Origin: Spizellomyces punctatus DAOM BR117
Taxonomy: Eukaryota > Chytridiomycota > Chytridiomycetes > Spizellomycetales > Spizellomycetaceae
NCBI RefSeq assembly: GCF_000182565.1
Contig: NW_015971544.1
Span: 60,622 to 124,621, forward strand
Length of the DNA stretch: 64,000 bases
Direction: 5' to 3'
The notes under the pieces are model-generated. The model was not told the DNA's origin. It saw only the letters and a list, made by a program, of their open reading frames with translations, and did not search any database. The position numbers were made by a program, and so were the translations under genes. Shown here piece by piece: positions 15,001 to 26,000 of the stretch. Position 1 is the first letter of the stretch. Every line of letters begins with the position of its first letter.

Positions 15001-15386
15001 GTATCCGCTTCTTCCTGCTCTAAAACGGACCGCGCTCGATTAACAAGATCTAGATTGTTGAGCGCTGAGTGTAGCTCCACCCGAGTAGGTATGGTTACTG
15101 GTCCCTTTTCAAGATCGGCTAGTTGAAATCCAACAGCTTGCTCGCCAACGTAACCTTTCAAGATTTGAGCCCAAGCGACAAGTATGACAGCATGCATCGA
15201 GTTGGGACCATAGGTTTTGGCACACGATTGTGCGAAATGCGATACATCGATCGACGAATGGAATGTTTCAGTAAGATGAGATGCTGTAGATGCAGAGGAA
15301 GGCAGCAGCTTCCCGCTCAAGTTTGGAAAGGCCGTGATTAGCTGGTCAGCAGCAACTGGCGAAGGTGTTGGGTGTCCGAGCATCAT
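1..15386 (-). CDS. Multimodular non-ribosomal peptide synthetase, probable hydroxamate siderophore (ferrichrome-type) synthetase; 3' end outside window
   Basis: Seen: from 15386 leftward, a C-domain C-terminal half without HHxxxDG (about 15386-14904), then A1 (about 14600-13000), T1, C1; A2 (about 11130-9560), T2, C2; A3 (about 7630-6060), T3, C3; A4 (about 4290-2830), T4, C4; A5 (about 1040 to edge). The A domains carry YTSG[ST]TGxPKGV, NAYGPTE-type cores (A2 has DAYGPTE) and, where visible, YKTGD and the GKTDRK-type lysine. The four T domains have LG[IL]DS with the pantetheine serine. C1-C4 have HHA[LV]YDG. Introns by splice consensus: 1270-1339, 1643-1722, 4537-4618, 7859-7922, 8321-8389, 8799-8861, 11352-11416, 14840-14903. 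The start is the first ATG of the open frame; an upstream exon is possible. Inferred product: a peptide with three hydroxamate ornithines, given the adjacent divergent hydroxylase/acyltransferase. A5 has an apparent 1-nt deletion near position 55. Family call is firm; the product is inference. Confidence 0.93.
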
Positions 15387-16838
15387 GAAAATAGGTCACA
15401 CTTGAGGAGTCGTATATAGCCGATGCGAGGGAAATTGATGAATAAAATGCGAGCTAATGTCCTGAGAGATCAATTAAAGATAATGGTATAAGGCTCTGAA
15501 AGATGCGCCGTAATCAAAGAGGTAATGGGTAGCTCGATAGAATATAGATGATGCCCGATTGCACAAATGCTGCTGATCAAGAAACACAGAGCCAGAGGAA
15601 TGAGACGTAAGCCATCGCTTTACAGCAGCAAACAACGACAAAAAAAATAAGAATCGCAATTGCATGCAACTCTGGAGATGACCGACAAGTGATCGGCTGC
15701 AATGGCCTGTTACGATCCTTCCGGCTTGGAAGGAGGCATTTCCCACATTCACAATTTTTTCAAACGTTTTTTTTTTTCTTTGTGAATTCTATTTTGTCTG
15801 AAAACAAAAAACTATAAAATAATCGGATACCATGTCCATACGATGGTGCATTTTTGGTCCCTTGGCAAGTCGTCGTCGGACCCTTGGAGAACAGGAAGAT
15901 GCTGCCAATCAGCGTGCGTTGTCGTCGGGCCCTCCAAAGGCTCAAAAAATACTCTTCCTGGTTGTTGTACCAATATCGTCACCACCTCCAAAAGACTAGA
16001 GCACACCCGGCACCCTCACACAGAACCCTCGGTTGAGGGAGACCCGATTGGAAGACAAACAAGGTTTCTTTTTCTCTTCCTGCAATCAATTCATTTGCTA
16101 CAGGATTCCTGCCCGAGAGCAACCAACGACCGACAACCGACGGACTGGGATGTTAAAGTGCGCAGATATCAAGCTTACAAGGAAATGACGGAATAAGTGT
16201 GCTAAAAAGGTGTTCCAAAAAAACTTTAAATTTCAACGACCGCGTGGCTTCAACTAGTCGTGATTGGCTGACATTGTCCGATCGTAGCTGGATCGATCCA
16301 ATTGTAAACAAATGCGTTTATGCGCGCCCTTCCAATGCTGCTTTTTGCGTTGATGTTGGATTTTGCTTGCTTTCACTTTTGCATCGCCGCATCGGTCGTC
16401 GTCCGCCAATCGGATAGAGTTTTCCTTTTCATGGCACTTACCATGTCCATTGTTTACACACTTTCGGGATGGTCCTTCGGCCCCCCCTCTCCACACAGGT
16501 AACTCACCAAAAATGAAAAAAAATTGCGTCGGCGAAGGGCCATGACTCCTCGTGCGTAATGGATTCTGAACTTGTCGCTTTTTTGTGCCGACGACGGGAT
16601 ATTGCCCTGGCATGTCCCTAGAGTTTTTTTTTGTTCTTAAATACATCCACCCTCTCGCGTACCCCACCAAAAACAGCACCTCTGTTTGGTATGTGGAAAG
16701 CTTTGTACTTGATCCTCACCCATAACACGCCGCAATACCCACTAGAATAGACATTTTCCATTCCTTATCCCTTGGCTCCCATCATTATCGATTTCTTACA
16801 TCTTTTAACTCCTTCACACACGAGACACCAAGAGCAAA
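15387..16838. promoter_or_regulatory. Divergent promoter region between NRPS and hydroxylase/acyltransferase genes
   Basis: About 1.45 kb with no convincing coding sequence lies between the two divergent siderophore genes, so they may share control elements. Visible: AGATAA at 15478-15483, about 95 bases upstream of the NRPS ATG, and CCAAT pentamers at 15905-15909, 16263-16267 (as ATTGG) and 16406-16410. GATA-type repressors and the CCAAT-binding complex with HapX control iron genes in other fungi, but these short motifs are common by chance. No full extended SreA-type GATA site was found by eye. T-rich tracts lie near 15765-15780. The stretch beside the ATG at 16839 is pyrimidine-rich, typical of a fungal 5' leader. 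Confidence 0.45.
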
Positions 16839-18938
16839 ATGCCTGCCACGCAATCACAGCCAGAACAATTTGATGTTCTCTGCGTCGGGTTTGGACCAGC
16901 AGGACTGGCCATTGCGGCTGCTATGGCAGACGAAAAAGTCATATCTCTCGACACGACAACAGCGGATGAGAGCCTACGTGTTCGTTTCATTGAAAAGCAG
17001 CCTTCCTTCCTCTGGCACGGTGGTATGCTTCTTGATGGTACAAAGATGCAAATCTCCTTTCTCAAGGACTTAGCTACCCTGCGCGACCCCACGAGTAACT
17101 TCACCTTCCTCAAATACCTGCACGAGAACGATCGTCTCGTTCCATTCGTGAATCTGGGTACCTGGAACCCATACCGGGTCGAATTCAACGATTATCTGTC
17201 ATGGGCGGCAAAAAAGTTTGAGAAATTCTGCGATTACGGTGAACAAGTCATGTCTGTGGACCCATTGATTCATCCCCAAGACGGGACCGTCAGTCAGCTA
17301 CGGGTTACTTCAAGAACCTCAGATGGAGCCCGCATAGTAAGAGACACCAAGAATATCATTGTGGCCATCGGTGGCCAGCCACGGTACCCAGATTTTGTTC
17401 ACCGGTCTATCGGTTCCCAAGTAGACCAGACAACTACTCCCCACCTTGCACATACCTCTCAATACACCTACCGTGTCCAACAAATGCTTCCAGATGCTGA
17501 GGCATCATACCGTCTCGCGGTGATCGGATCGGGACAGAGTGCGGCCGAAGTATTCATGGACTTGGGACGAAGGTATCCCAACGCTGAAGTCAACCTCATC
17601 TTCCGCGATTCGGCTCTCCGCCCGTCGGATGACTCTCCCTTTGTCAACGAGGTGTTTGACCCTGACCGTCGCGATGCCTTTTATGCGCAAACATCCGAAC
17701 AACGGAAAAGTTCTCTTATCCGGGATAAAGCAACCAACTACTCTGTTGTCAACGAAAATCTCATTAATGAGATCTACGGCATGATGTACATGCAACGGTT
17801 ACCTGGAAGCGAAACCCGACCTAAGCATGCACTGATGCCAAATCATTCCATACTGGACATGCACAAGTCGAGTGGCGGCATCACTCTAACGCTAAGGGAC
17901 TCTCGCAGCGATAATACGACTGGATATGAACGGACTTTTGATGCCGTGTTTCTCGGCACGGGATACGAGCGATTCGCCCACTTGGATGTGCTACAGCCCG
18001 TGCTGCCGTACCTGAACAAGGATCAGGACAACAAGATTGTTGTCGGTCGTGACTACAGAGTGTCAACAACCAATGCCTGTCGCGCTGGCATCTACGTACA
18101 AGGTTGTTGTGAAGATACCCACGGACTAAGTGATACACTCCTTTCAGTTCTGGGTGTTCGAGGTGGCGAGGTGCTTCAGTCCATTCAAGCACGCATGAAC
18201 AAGGTGCAGATTCTCGGTCAGAAGCAGAGCGGCAACATGGTGGATGTTAAGCAAACCGCTACTCCACCAGCATCACCGGTACCTTCTCCTACCACCTGTC
18301 AACGCATCAACGTAGACAGGATAGATAGTGGGATCAACGTGACGGGAACCAAGAAAGAGTCGGGCCTTGCACCATGTCCACCCAAACCCTTACCTGGCAC
18401 TATCCTCTTCTCCAAATATATACCTCACCTGAATGAAACATTCTCCCTTCGTGTCGCCAACCTCCAGACCGACATCCCCCTTCTGACAAAATGGCACAAC
18501 AATCCTCGAGTCAGTAAATTTTGGAATGAAGTAGGAGATGAGTCTCATCATACCAAATACCTCTCGACACTTCTCGCCGATCCCCACTCTATTCCTTGCA
18601 TTGGCATGTTCAACGACGTCCCTTTCGCCTACTTTGAGATTTACTGGGCGGCACACGATCGACTCGCAGGATATTATGATGCTGGTACGCATGACCGTGG
18701 GTTCCATCTTTTGGTAGGAGAAGAAGCATACAGGGGCTCCCACCGTGTGGAGGGATGGTTGCCCGCAGTCGTGGAGTTTATGTTTGGAGATTGCTCGGGC
18801 ACAAAGAGGGTTGTTTTGGAACCTAGAGCGGACAATGGGAAGCTGATAGGATACTTGTGCAATTTTGGATTCCAGTTCAAAGGAGAAATCAAGCTGCCGC
18901 ATAAGACGGCAGCGTTAATGGTTATGGAGACGGAATAG
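16839..18938 (+). CDS. Bifunctional L-ornithine N5-monooxygenase / N5-hydroxyornithine acyltransferase fusion
   Basis: Single-exon ORF of 699 residues. Residues about 10-450 are a SidA/PvdA-type flavin N-hydroxylase: FAD loop GFGPAG at 17-22, the family-typical LWHGGMLLDG and QISFLKDLATLRDP blocks, an NADPH loop GSGQSA near 228, LGTGYE near 371, and the closing HGLSDTLLSVL. A Ser/Pro/Thr-rich linker (about 465-515) leads to a siderophore GNAT domain (about 520-699) of the IucB/SidF/SidL type, with YYDA..DRGFHLLVGEEAYRG and a NFGF end. Known chemistry: N5-hydroxylation of ornithine with NADPH and O2, then acyl transfer from acyl-CoA, giving N5-acyl-N5-hydroxyornithine. In well-studied fungi these are separate proteins. 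The start is the first ATG of the frame, just before the FAD fold. Substrate (ornithine versus lysine) and acyl group are inferred from family and the NRPS neighbour. Confidence 0.93.
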   Translation: MPATQSQPEQFDVLCVGFGPAGLAIAAAMADEKVISLDTTTADESLRVRFIEKQPSFLWHGGMLLDGTKMQISFLKDLATLRDPTSNFTFLKYLHENDRLVPFVNLGTWNPYRVEFNDYLSWAAKKFEKFCDYGEQVMSVDPLIHPQDGTVSQLRVTSRTSDGARIVRDTKNIIVAIGGQPRYPDFVHRSIGSQVDQTTTPHLAHTSQYTYRVQQMLPDAEASYRLAVIGSGQSAAEVFMDLGRRYPNAEVNLIFRDSALRPSDDSPFVNEVFDPDRRDAFYAQTSEQRKSSLIRDKATNYSVVNENLINEIYGMMYMQRLPGSETRPKHALMPNHSILDMHKSSGGITLTLRDSRSDNTTGYERTFDAVFLGTGYERFAHLDVLQPVLPYLNKDQDNKIVVGRDYRVSTTNACRAGIYVQGCCEDTHGLSDTLLSVLGVRGGEVLQSIQARMNKVQILGQKQSGNMVDVKQTATPPASPVPSPTTCQRINVDRIDSGINVTGTKKESGLAPCPPKPLPGTILFSKYIPHLNETFSLRVANLQTDIPLLTKWHNNPRVSKFWNEVGDESHHTKYLSTLLADPHSIPCIGMFNDVPFAYFEIYWAAHDRLAGYYDAGTHDRGFHLLVGEEAYRGSHRVEGWLPAVVEFMFGDCSGTKRVVLEPRADNGKLIGYLCNFGFQFKGEIKLPHKTAALMVMETE

Positions 18939-19102
18939 ATCAGAGAAGATGGACTGTAAGCACACTATTGTAAAATAACTGTTCAAAAAGTGGAGATCGC
19001 TTACGATACATTGGAACCACATTGTAATAAATCCATAAAGAGATAAATGACACTTTAGTTCCTGGGAAGCTCTTGCTTTGCTGTCTTTTCGTCCTTGACA
19101 CC

Positions 19103-21682
19103 ATGGATAGTGACCAGGAGGATTCTGACTTTCCGGAGGCGGATGTCGCATTGTAACTATGTTCTCGTTGGAGGGAGCTTTGTAAACTGATAATAATAAC
19201 ACGTTGTTTTTTCTTGGCTTTTAGGGAAAGAGTCTTTAGCCAAAGGACACTTGGGAGACTATCCCAGGCACCCGCATCACAACCAATATCTTCACCGTCC
19301 AACTCCCAGCCATTAACACAGAAATCTTCCCAGTCCACAATATCGCCAAACAAAGCAGCAAGATCGCCAGACCCCCACACGTCGGGAGACCTCAATTGGC
19401 AATTCACCTCATCCGCGTCCCCCACGGCGGCCTCTGGGCGAACCAGAGTTGCGCGCACACCCTCTACATCACCCGAGCCACAAATTCCTATCTTCAAGGT
19501 TCCCTTCCTTCCTGGCACTGTTGCTGAGGTGGAACAAGTCTATAGTCAGCTGACGATGACGCCCAACATTAGCCTTTCACCGAGCCATTCTGTCCCTGCA
19601 ACCGTTACGCATAGCGCCAGCAACAGTGTCAGTGAAAGAGATCAGCACGCCCCACCTTCGATACCGGCCAGTTCTTCGGTCGATAACGAGACCGCAGCGC
19701 CTCCACAAAAGGCTAAGCCGCGTCAACGACGGAAGACCGTAGAAACGCTCGCCGTAGATTTGGCAGGTGACATCGAAATGGTACCAATTGGAGAGGATGA
19801 TGAGGATTGGAGACCTAAAAAGAAGGCTTCATCATCAAAACGGAGGCGAATCCCGACCCGGCGCAATACTACTGGTAGGAATCGCGCGGATGCACGATCG
19901 GGCGATACGATGTCAATCAAAAGAGAAACGCACTGTGAACAGTTTGAGACGTTGGTGAGGGAAGCAGAGCGTGATCATGTATCTGGAGACCTGGTACTGG
20001 GAGGCCGGCTTGGCGGCAGCGGGCTGGGGGGACTGGAAGGGCTGAGAAAGAGAAAGAATCAGAAATTATCCTTGGAAGCAGAAGATGAGCTGGACGAACG
20101 GAGAGAAGGAACAGAGTCGCCACCTGTGCGAGTCTATACTGAAGAACAGCATGAAGGCCGGATGGGACCGCAGCGCCAGAGGAGGAGAGCGCAAAAGCAG
20201 GCGGCTCTGGAAGCAGAAGCCGAGCTGGAAGAAGAGAGAGAACAGCTGGGACACGTTCAAGAAGATCTTGACGAACAGGTTACCGCCGGAGAATCTATTC
20301 CTATGGCTGTCCGTAAAGGGACAGCGCAACGGCCATCTTCGCAGAGCTCACTCCGAAAGACACCCGTTCTGGACGTGAAAGGGAAAGGTCCAGCCGAAAG
20401 AGCGCCAGCAAAAGATGTACATGGAATCAACAGGGCACAGAGTCGAGGTGGGGCCTCTAAAAATCATCAGGAAGAGTCTATAGACGATCGGATGACGGAG
20501 ATGGATCCGCACCGCCTTGACAAAGGACAGGTGGAAAATAGTCCCACGACAGAGTCACAGAAAGTACGACAGGGTAACACCAGTACAGCAAAGCCGGTTA
20601 CTACAATAAGAGCTGGTAGCTCAGTACCTGGGTCCGAGGTACAATCGCCTGCGAGTCCCTCTCTCAGCAACAATGGGCAAACGTCGAGTTATGCCCCTAA
20701 TTCACAGCAGAATCTTGTACAAGCCACCAATAGCTCCATAACTCAATCAACTGAGAGCATGTCGAGCCTCGAATCCGCATCCAATACGATATTGCCCACG
20801 GCATCCGTCCTCTATCAGAATATCCAAGTCCTTCAACTTCAACTGGCAACACAAGCCCAACAGCTCGGGAACCTCCAAGCCCAATACAATGCACTTCAAA
20901 CCCAATTCAACGCAATGCAAAACCAATATTTCAACGACAAGACACATGTCCATAAACAATTGGACGGCACTGTGGATCGGATTGAAAATTTGGAGCAGTT
21001 TGCGGATAATCAGTACAAAGATAACGATTCCATCAAGGAGGATTTGAACCAGATGAAAGAATGGGGGCTTCACCAGATAAATGAACGGGCTGAAAAAATT
21101 GAGGAGCAGGTTGAGCATTTGGGTTGGAGGATTGATTCCATTGAGTGGGAGGAAGATGGAGAGGATCCGCCGAATGGGCAAAATAGGGATGATGACTGGC
21201 GAACGCTGGGACCAGACGATGCAAATCCAAGTTCATCGTCCGTCGCTGACATTGAAGAAGAAGGAGAAGAGGCAGCAGAGCAAGTCCAAGCTAGCAACAG
21301 TCAACATAAAAGTCCAAAAGCTCGATCCCATTTAGATCCCACAGTTCCTGCCATACAAATTGGACCAAACCGCGAATTTGAACGAAATATCAAAGACAGT
21401 AGCGAACTCCCAATGACATCCCCTCCAAGCTCACCGCCACGTACTCCCGTACCGCATTCACCTCCATCTGCTCAATCTCCTAGAAAACGTAAACCCAGTT
21501 TCATGTCACCCACAATCCCCCAAGAGTCTAACGACCCAGAGCTCGAGAAACAAGAGCACGAGGGTCGACCGGCGAAACGTCAGAGGTTGCCGACATCCAC
21601 AAGGCTTTGGACGGCGGGATTGATTAGTCTTGGAATATGGGCTGGGCAAGAGTGGTTGTGGGGTGGTGGGGCCGGGTTTTAA
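19103..21682 (+). CDS. Disordered coiled-coil protein with C-terminal hydrophobic anchor, function unknown
   Basis: I do not recognise the family. Exon 1 is 19103-19152, starting with an acidic MDSDQEDSDFPEADVA; a 72-nt intron 19153-19224 (GTAACT...TTTTAG, branch CTGATAA) joins in frame to a long exon, giving 835 residues. The first two thirds are Ser/Thr/Pro-rich and disordered, with basic clusters (KPRQRRK, KKKASSSKRRR) that could be nuclear signals. A Gln-rich heptad region around 20790-21130 (LQLQLATQAQQLGNLQAQY and following) predicts a coiled coil. A Pro/Ser-rich tail leads to a final hydrophobic stretch (LWTAGLISLGIWAG) before the stop, suggesting a tail anchor. It starts only about 165 bases after the siderophore fusion gene, on the same strand; nothing in it suggests a siderophore role. 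Confidence 0.75.
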
Positions 21683-22122
21683 TTGCTGTATAACTAATGA
21701 TCTATTATTGGGCTGCTGTCATTGGCCATTTTGCTTTCTGGGGGTTTTTGGTATAATGCGATTGGAAAGTACATAGTTTATTTTCTTTTTTTTTTTTTTC
21801 ACGATGCTATTAGGATATATGAATATTGTTGTTTGCGTGCTGTACTCGATCTTTTCAACGAGTTTTTGGAGAGAATTCTGTTTCTTGGCGGCCATGTCAT
21901 GGGCGTGAGCTGCTCTTCATCCGTTATACCAACATCGCTCCCCCAGTATTCTGGAGAAAGGATTTGCACACACTTGCAACCGACTCTTGCTGTCTGAATG
22001 CAGTTTTTTCCGCGCATCAAAATTGTATTTAGAGTACCTCAACAAAATCAAACCAAAAAGAAAAAAAAGACAAACAGTAACAGTAACACACCCTCTACAT
22101 CTACGTAAGCCCCTACCGTCCA
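21683..22122. other. Convergent intergenic spacer
   Basis: Between two convergent stop codons. Only a long T run near 21786-21800 and A-rich stretches near 22050-22080 are visible, as expected of two 3' ends. No gene seen. Confidence 0.6.
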
Positions 22123-25100
22123 CTATACCGATTCCCCCCCACGAGTCCCAAAAACATCCAAAACCCATTCAGGCCACGCCTCACCATTCTGAACCCGGTC
22201 TCTCCACTTCCAATACTCGCCATTAAACCTCCAATGCTCTTCCCCACCATCCTCTTCCACCTCTCGAACAAACCATCTGGGGACCCACCAGGCCTCACCA
22301 ATGGGTATACCAACATCAGAGGATGGGCCGGATGGGACGCCTGTTTTCTCAAACTCTGCGATAATATTTTTTCGTCTGTTGCGCTGGAGTTCTTCTAGCT
22401 TTTCTTTGCAGGTGTTGGCTAGGTCCCACTGACCTTTTTCCATTGCCTGTTGGTCTGGCCGGATACGAGAGTCCGTGGGGGGTAGGACCGAGGTGAGAGT
22501 AGGATTGGCTTCGTTTAATGAACAGGCAAATGCGGTAAAGTTGAAATTTTGCGAAGCATTGGCTGGTGTGGGGTTACGTCGCCACAACGGGAGAGGTTGA
22601 GTCAATATTTTGGGTTTACCGGCTGGTGAGCCGACAAAGTGCGCTACGACCTTGTCGTCCCAGCGCCCTTTTAGCTCCCATTTGACTACCCCATTCGCGT
22701 CCTTGACGATTCCAACAATTTCACCACCGCCGTTATCCGCGTCTCCGTTTGCGTCATCCTTCTTCTTGCTCCCCCCGCCCAAGCCAAACCATCCTCCGCC
22801 GGCATTCTTGGGTTTAAAGGTGATAATGCAATCCTCTCCTGTCCGGTAGTTGTGTATCGCCATGTCGCCATAATGATCGATCCAAAGCTTGCCAACAATG
22901 AGGTTGTTCACATTTGTGGTCACCTTTTTCCAGCTATAATGCTCCATGCCGGAAACACTGGCTTTCTCTTCGGGATTGGTAGCTTTTGTATAGACAGGAA
23001 GACGTGCATGGCACATTCCAAGAGGGTGAATCTCAAGGGATTTTCCCCAGAACTTGGATTTCACATTGACTTCCGTCCAGAAAGTATAATCTGGGGATTC
23101 GCAGTGACACGCACTGATTGGCTTACAGAAATAAAAAACAAGATGGTCAGAAACCCGACCACATCGTCTGCGAGAGACATATTTTCAGCATACCGGATGA
23201 TGGCAAACTTGTTCGGACAGGTATCTAAAACCCTTGTCCTCCCGGACCAACTCATATGTCTCGCCCTAAATTGCACCGTACGTTAGCATCAAGAAAAAGA
23301 CGAGTTAATAACATGCATTTGCACTCACCAGCAATGGATTGAAAGGTTTATTCACCCTGCCCACCGTGCTCGAGTAATTGCTCATCGCATAGGCCCCGAC
23401 ATACATGATTCTCACCAAACTCGCATCCTCCTCGTCTAATCCACACAAATCGTCGAAAGACACCCCAAGTGTCTGAGCAGCAGTACGCGCCGCACCGCCT
23501 TCTTCCGCAGGCACAAAACCTCGTCCAACACAGCTGGCGAGTGATAACAGCTCAATGTACTCGATATCCTCACACATTCGTTGTAACATACTCAGAGGCT
23601 CGTTGAAGAATACGGGTAGCGTGACTTTGCTCAAATCCTTTCCGATCGCGGATTTGAGGAAAGACCAGACGGCCAGAGACGGCTTCGGGGTGGATGGGTC
23701 TAGAGGAAGCGAGGTACGGTAGTTACCTGTCGGTGGATATCCGTACAAGGATTTTTCGAGAGCTTTTCGAGATATCACATGTCCAGAGGGAAGGACCAGA
23801 GACATTGATGTTGCTGTCCGAGTAGGTCTCCGCGCCAAAACAGGTTTTCCAACACTTTCATCGATCGCATCAAATCCAAACATGTTCTCAATATATCCCG
23901 TGTCCGTTTTCGCAGCCGATGTGTCCGTTTCGATGGCATCGTAAAAGACATCACCGTCCTCCGTCTCCAAAAACTCGTCCTCCTCCAAGTCAACATCACC
24001 ATGTCCCGAGGTAGCTATGGACACTGTATCAGAACCACCAACAGGATGCCCAACCCGCAATGTAATATTTTGCCCGCTCGGTAACCCTTCAATTCCCAAG
24101 ACTTTCTGCACCACCTCCTCCCATCTTCTCCGACTCTCTTTTTCCTTCTTCCATCTCCTCGCCCAATGCCGTTGACGTTGCTCGCAGCGTTCGACCAGCT
24201 TCCGCACGGTATCCTGTACGTGTTTGGATGAACTTTGGAGTAAGGACGGCAAATTTGAAACGTCCACTTCCTGTAAAAACGAAGTATTGGATGAAACCGG
24301 TCCTCCCGCAGATGGATCTGTCGAAGTGCTAAGGTTACTGCTATGGACTGTTAATGCATCCACAAGCGCCTCTACAACGCGCTGTTGAACGTCCAATTGC
24401 ACATTCAAAAGGTACATTAGTGTACCAATATCTTGGGTTGACGTGGTCGGCAGGGCGTCCTGTGCGGTTCGTGTGGTGTGAACGCTGGCCGGATAATGTC
24501 GGTCACCATCACCTGAAACCGAAGACCTTGCAGAACCAAGTGGTCCCTCTTCAGCGGGAACATTGAGGTTGTTTCCAGATGCTGCAAGGTCCGTAGCAAC
24601 CGACAGTCGCACAGAAGGGGCCTCATCTTCACCAGCGCTCGATTCTTGCTCCCATTCCTCGCTACCTTCCTTCTCTTCGACGCTTGTGTGCGAAGTGTCT
24701 CCGCTTGCATCTTTGGCACGATCAATCATGTACTTTTTGCTCTCCATCAATGCCCAGACCCACTTTTTAGCATCAGCAGGACTCCGTGCCTTCAACGAGT
24801 ATCGGACGCTTCCCTTTCCAACCACATCGAATCGGCTTTTATCGCTAGAGTCGGGTAGTACTACATTAGCAATCATTGTCGAGATGGACCCGCGGCATGC
24901 CAGGGGGTAGTCGGTAGAAGATTTGTAGTAGGAGAGATTCCCGTGCTCAAGAACAAAGTAGCGGTTTTTGTAGCCCACAGCATAGTTGGTCCATTTGAAA
25001 AGGGTGCCCCGCAAAGTCGGAGCTTGTGGATTGTGTGCTCCTGACGTTGAGGAAGTGGCTTGCGGTAGGCTGCCGGACATGATGGGAGCCTGTGCAATTG

Positions 25101-26000
25101 CTAAACTAAAATTTAGCGACACAGAAAAATTGATTCAATGCAAACCACCCAACCAACCTGTTTTGAGCTTCTCCTTTGTGTTGCTGTCCTTCTTTGGGCA
25201 GAGCTGCTCGAATGATTTTGATCAATAAATGGTAACATTCTGCGCAAGTACCAGCACCTACATCAACCGGCTTCTTTCCCTTCCTATCTTTGACACCCGG
25301 ATCCGCGCCTCGCTCCAGCGCCCAATTCAAAAGCTGGACGTCATCTGCTTTGGCCGCAAAATGCAGGAAACTGTGTTCAGTTTCGGGATCAATGGGTGCA
25401 TTGATATCAATCCATCCCATCGACAGGTATGCATTTGCTCGGGCATCGTTCTTGAACACATCGATCGCAGCTTGTGTTGCATTGTTATGAAGGTGTTGTC
25501 GGACCGTCGACAGGATCTTTTCTGCGTACTGCGTCTTATGAGCTGCAAATGCACCACTATGACCATTAGCGGGCATTCAGATGATTGCGTCGAATCCAAT
25601 ACTCACCGACAACCAACCCCGCTATTCGCTCCGACTTTGCCACTTCCTCCGCCGTCCTTCCATCGGCGTCTCGAATGGTATCATCCAATCCTTTGATTTT
25701 GAAGATCACCTCGACGATGTCAGCCCTCCCTAGTTTTGCAGCGACATGCAACGGGGTTTCACCGTCAGGTAGACTGCGTGCATTTACCCAGATCTTGAGT
25801 GCATCTCCAAAGGTTGCAACGAGGTGCTCAACCACCGGCGTCGAACATAGGGAGATGGCAAGGTGAAGAGGACTGCCATAGGAAGGTGTCACGGTGCTAT
25901 CTGCGAGGCGACGGACTGCTGCAGTAATAGTTGGTATGTCATTTGTGCGCATGGCATCAATCAGGTGGAGATGTTTAACCGACTCATCAACGGCTACCAT
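22123..26000 (-). CDS. OSH1: Oxysterol-binding protein of OSH1 type (ankyrin-PH-FFAT-ORD)
   Basis: Five exons (26000-25607, 25542-25158, 25105-23329, 23265-23194, 23121-22123) sum to 1208 residues. Ankyrin repeats (GSPLHLAIS, GETPLHVAAKLGR, HSFLHFAAKAD) occupy about residues 25-250. A PH domain follows (about 285-385: LRGTLFKW, KNRYFVLEHGNLSYYKS). An acidic tract ends in VFYDAIETD near residue 645, a good FFAT motif for VAP at the ER. The ORD (about 720-1150) has KPFNPLLGETYEL and EQVCHHPPISA across two introns. Known role: lipid exchange at ER-Golgi or nucleus-vacuole contacts, with PH/ankyrin binding the partner membrane. The signature Ser is Cys here (CHHPP rather than SHHPP). The start is uncertain: the chosen ATG follows an intron acceptor-like TAATTAG, so an upstream exon (about 26040-26100) is possible. 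Confidence 0.92.

Noticed and set aside
15760-16679. Short frames on both strands between the siderophore genes, up to about 140 codons
   Set aside because: Low-complexity or basic translations driven by T-rich and repeat-like leader sequence, no motif, no splice partner, and mutually overlapping.
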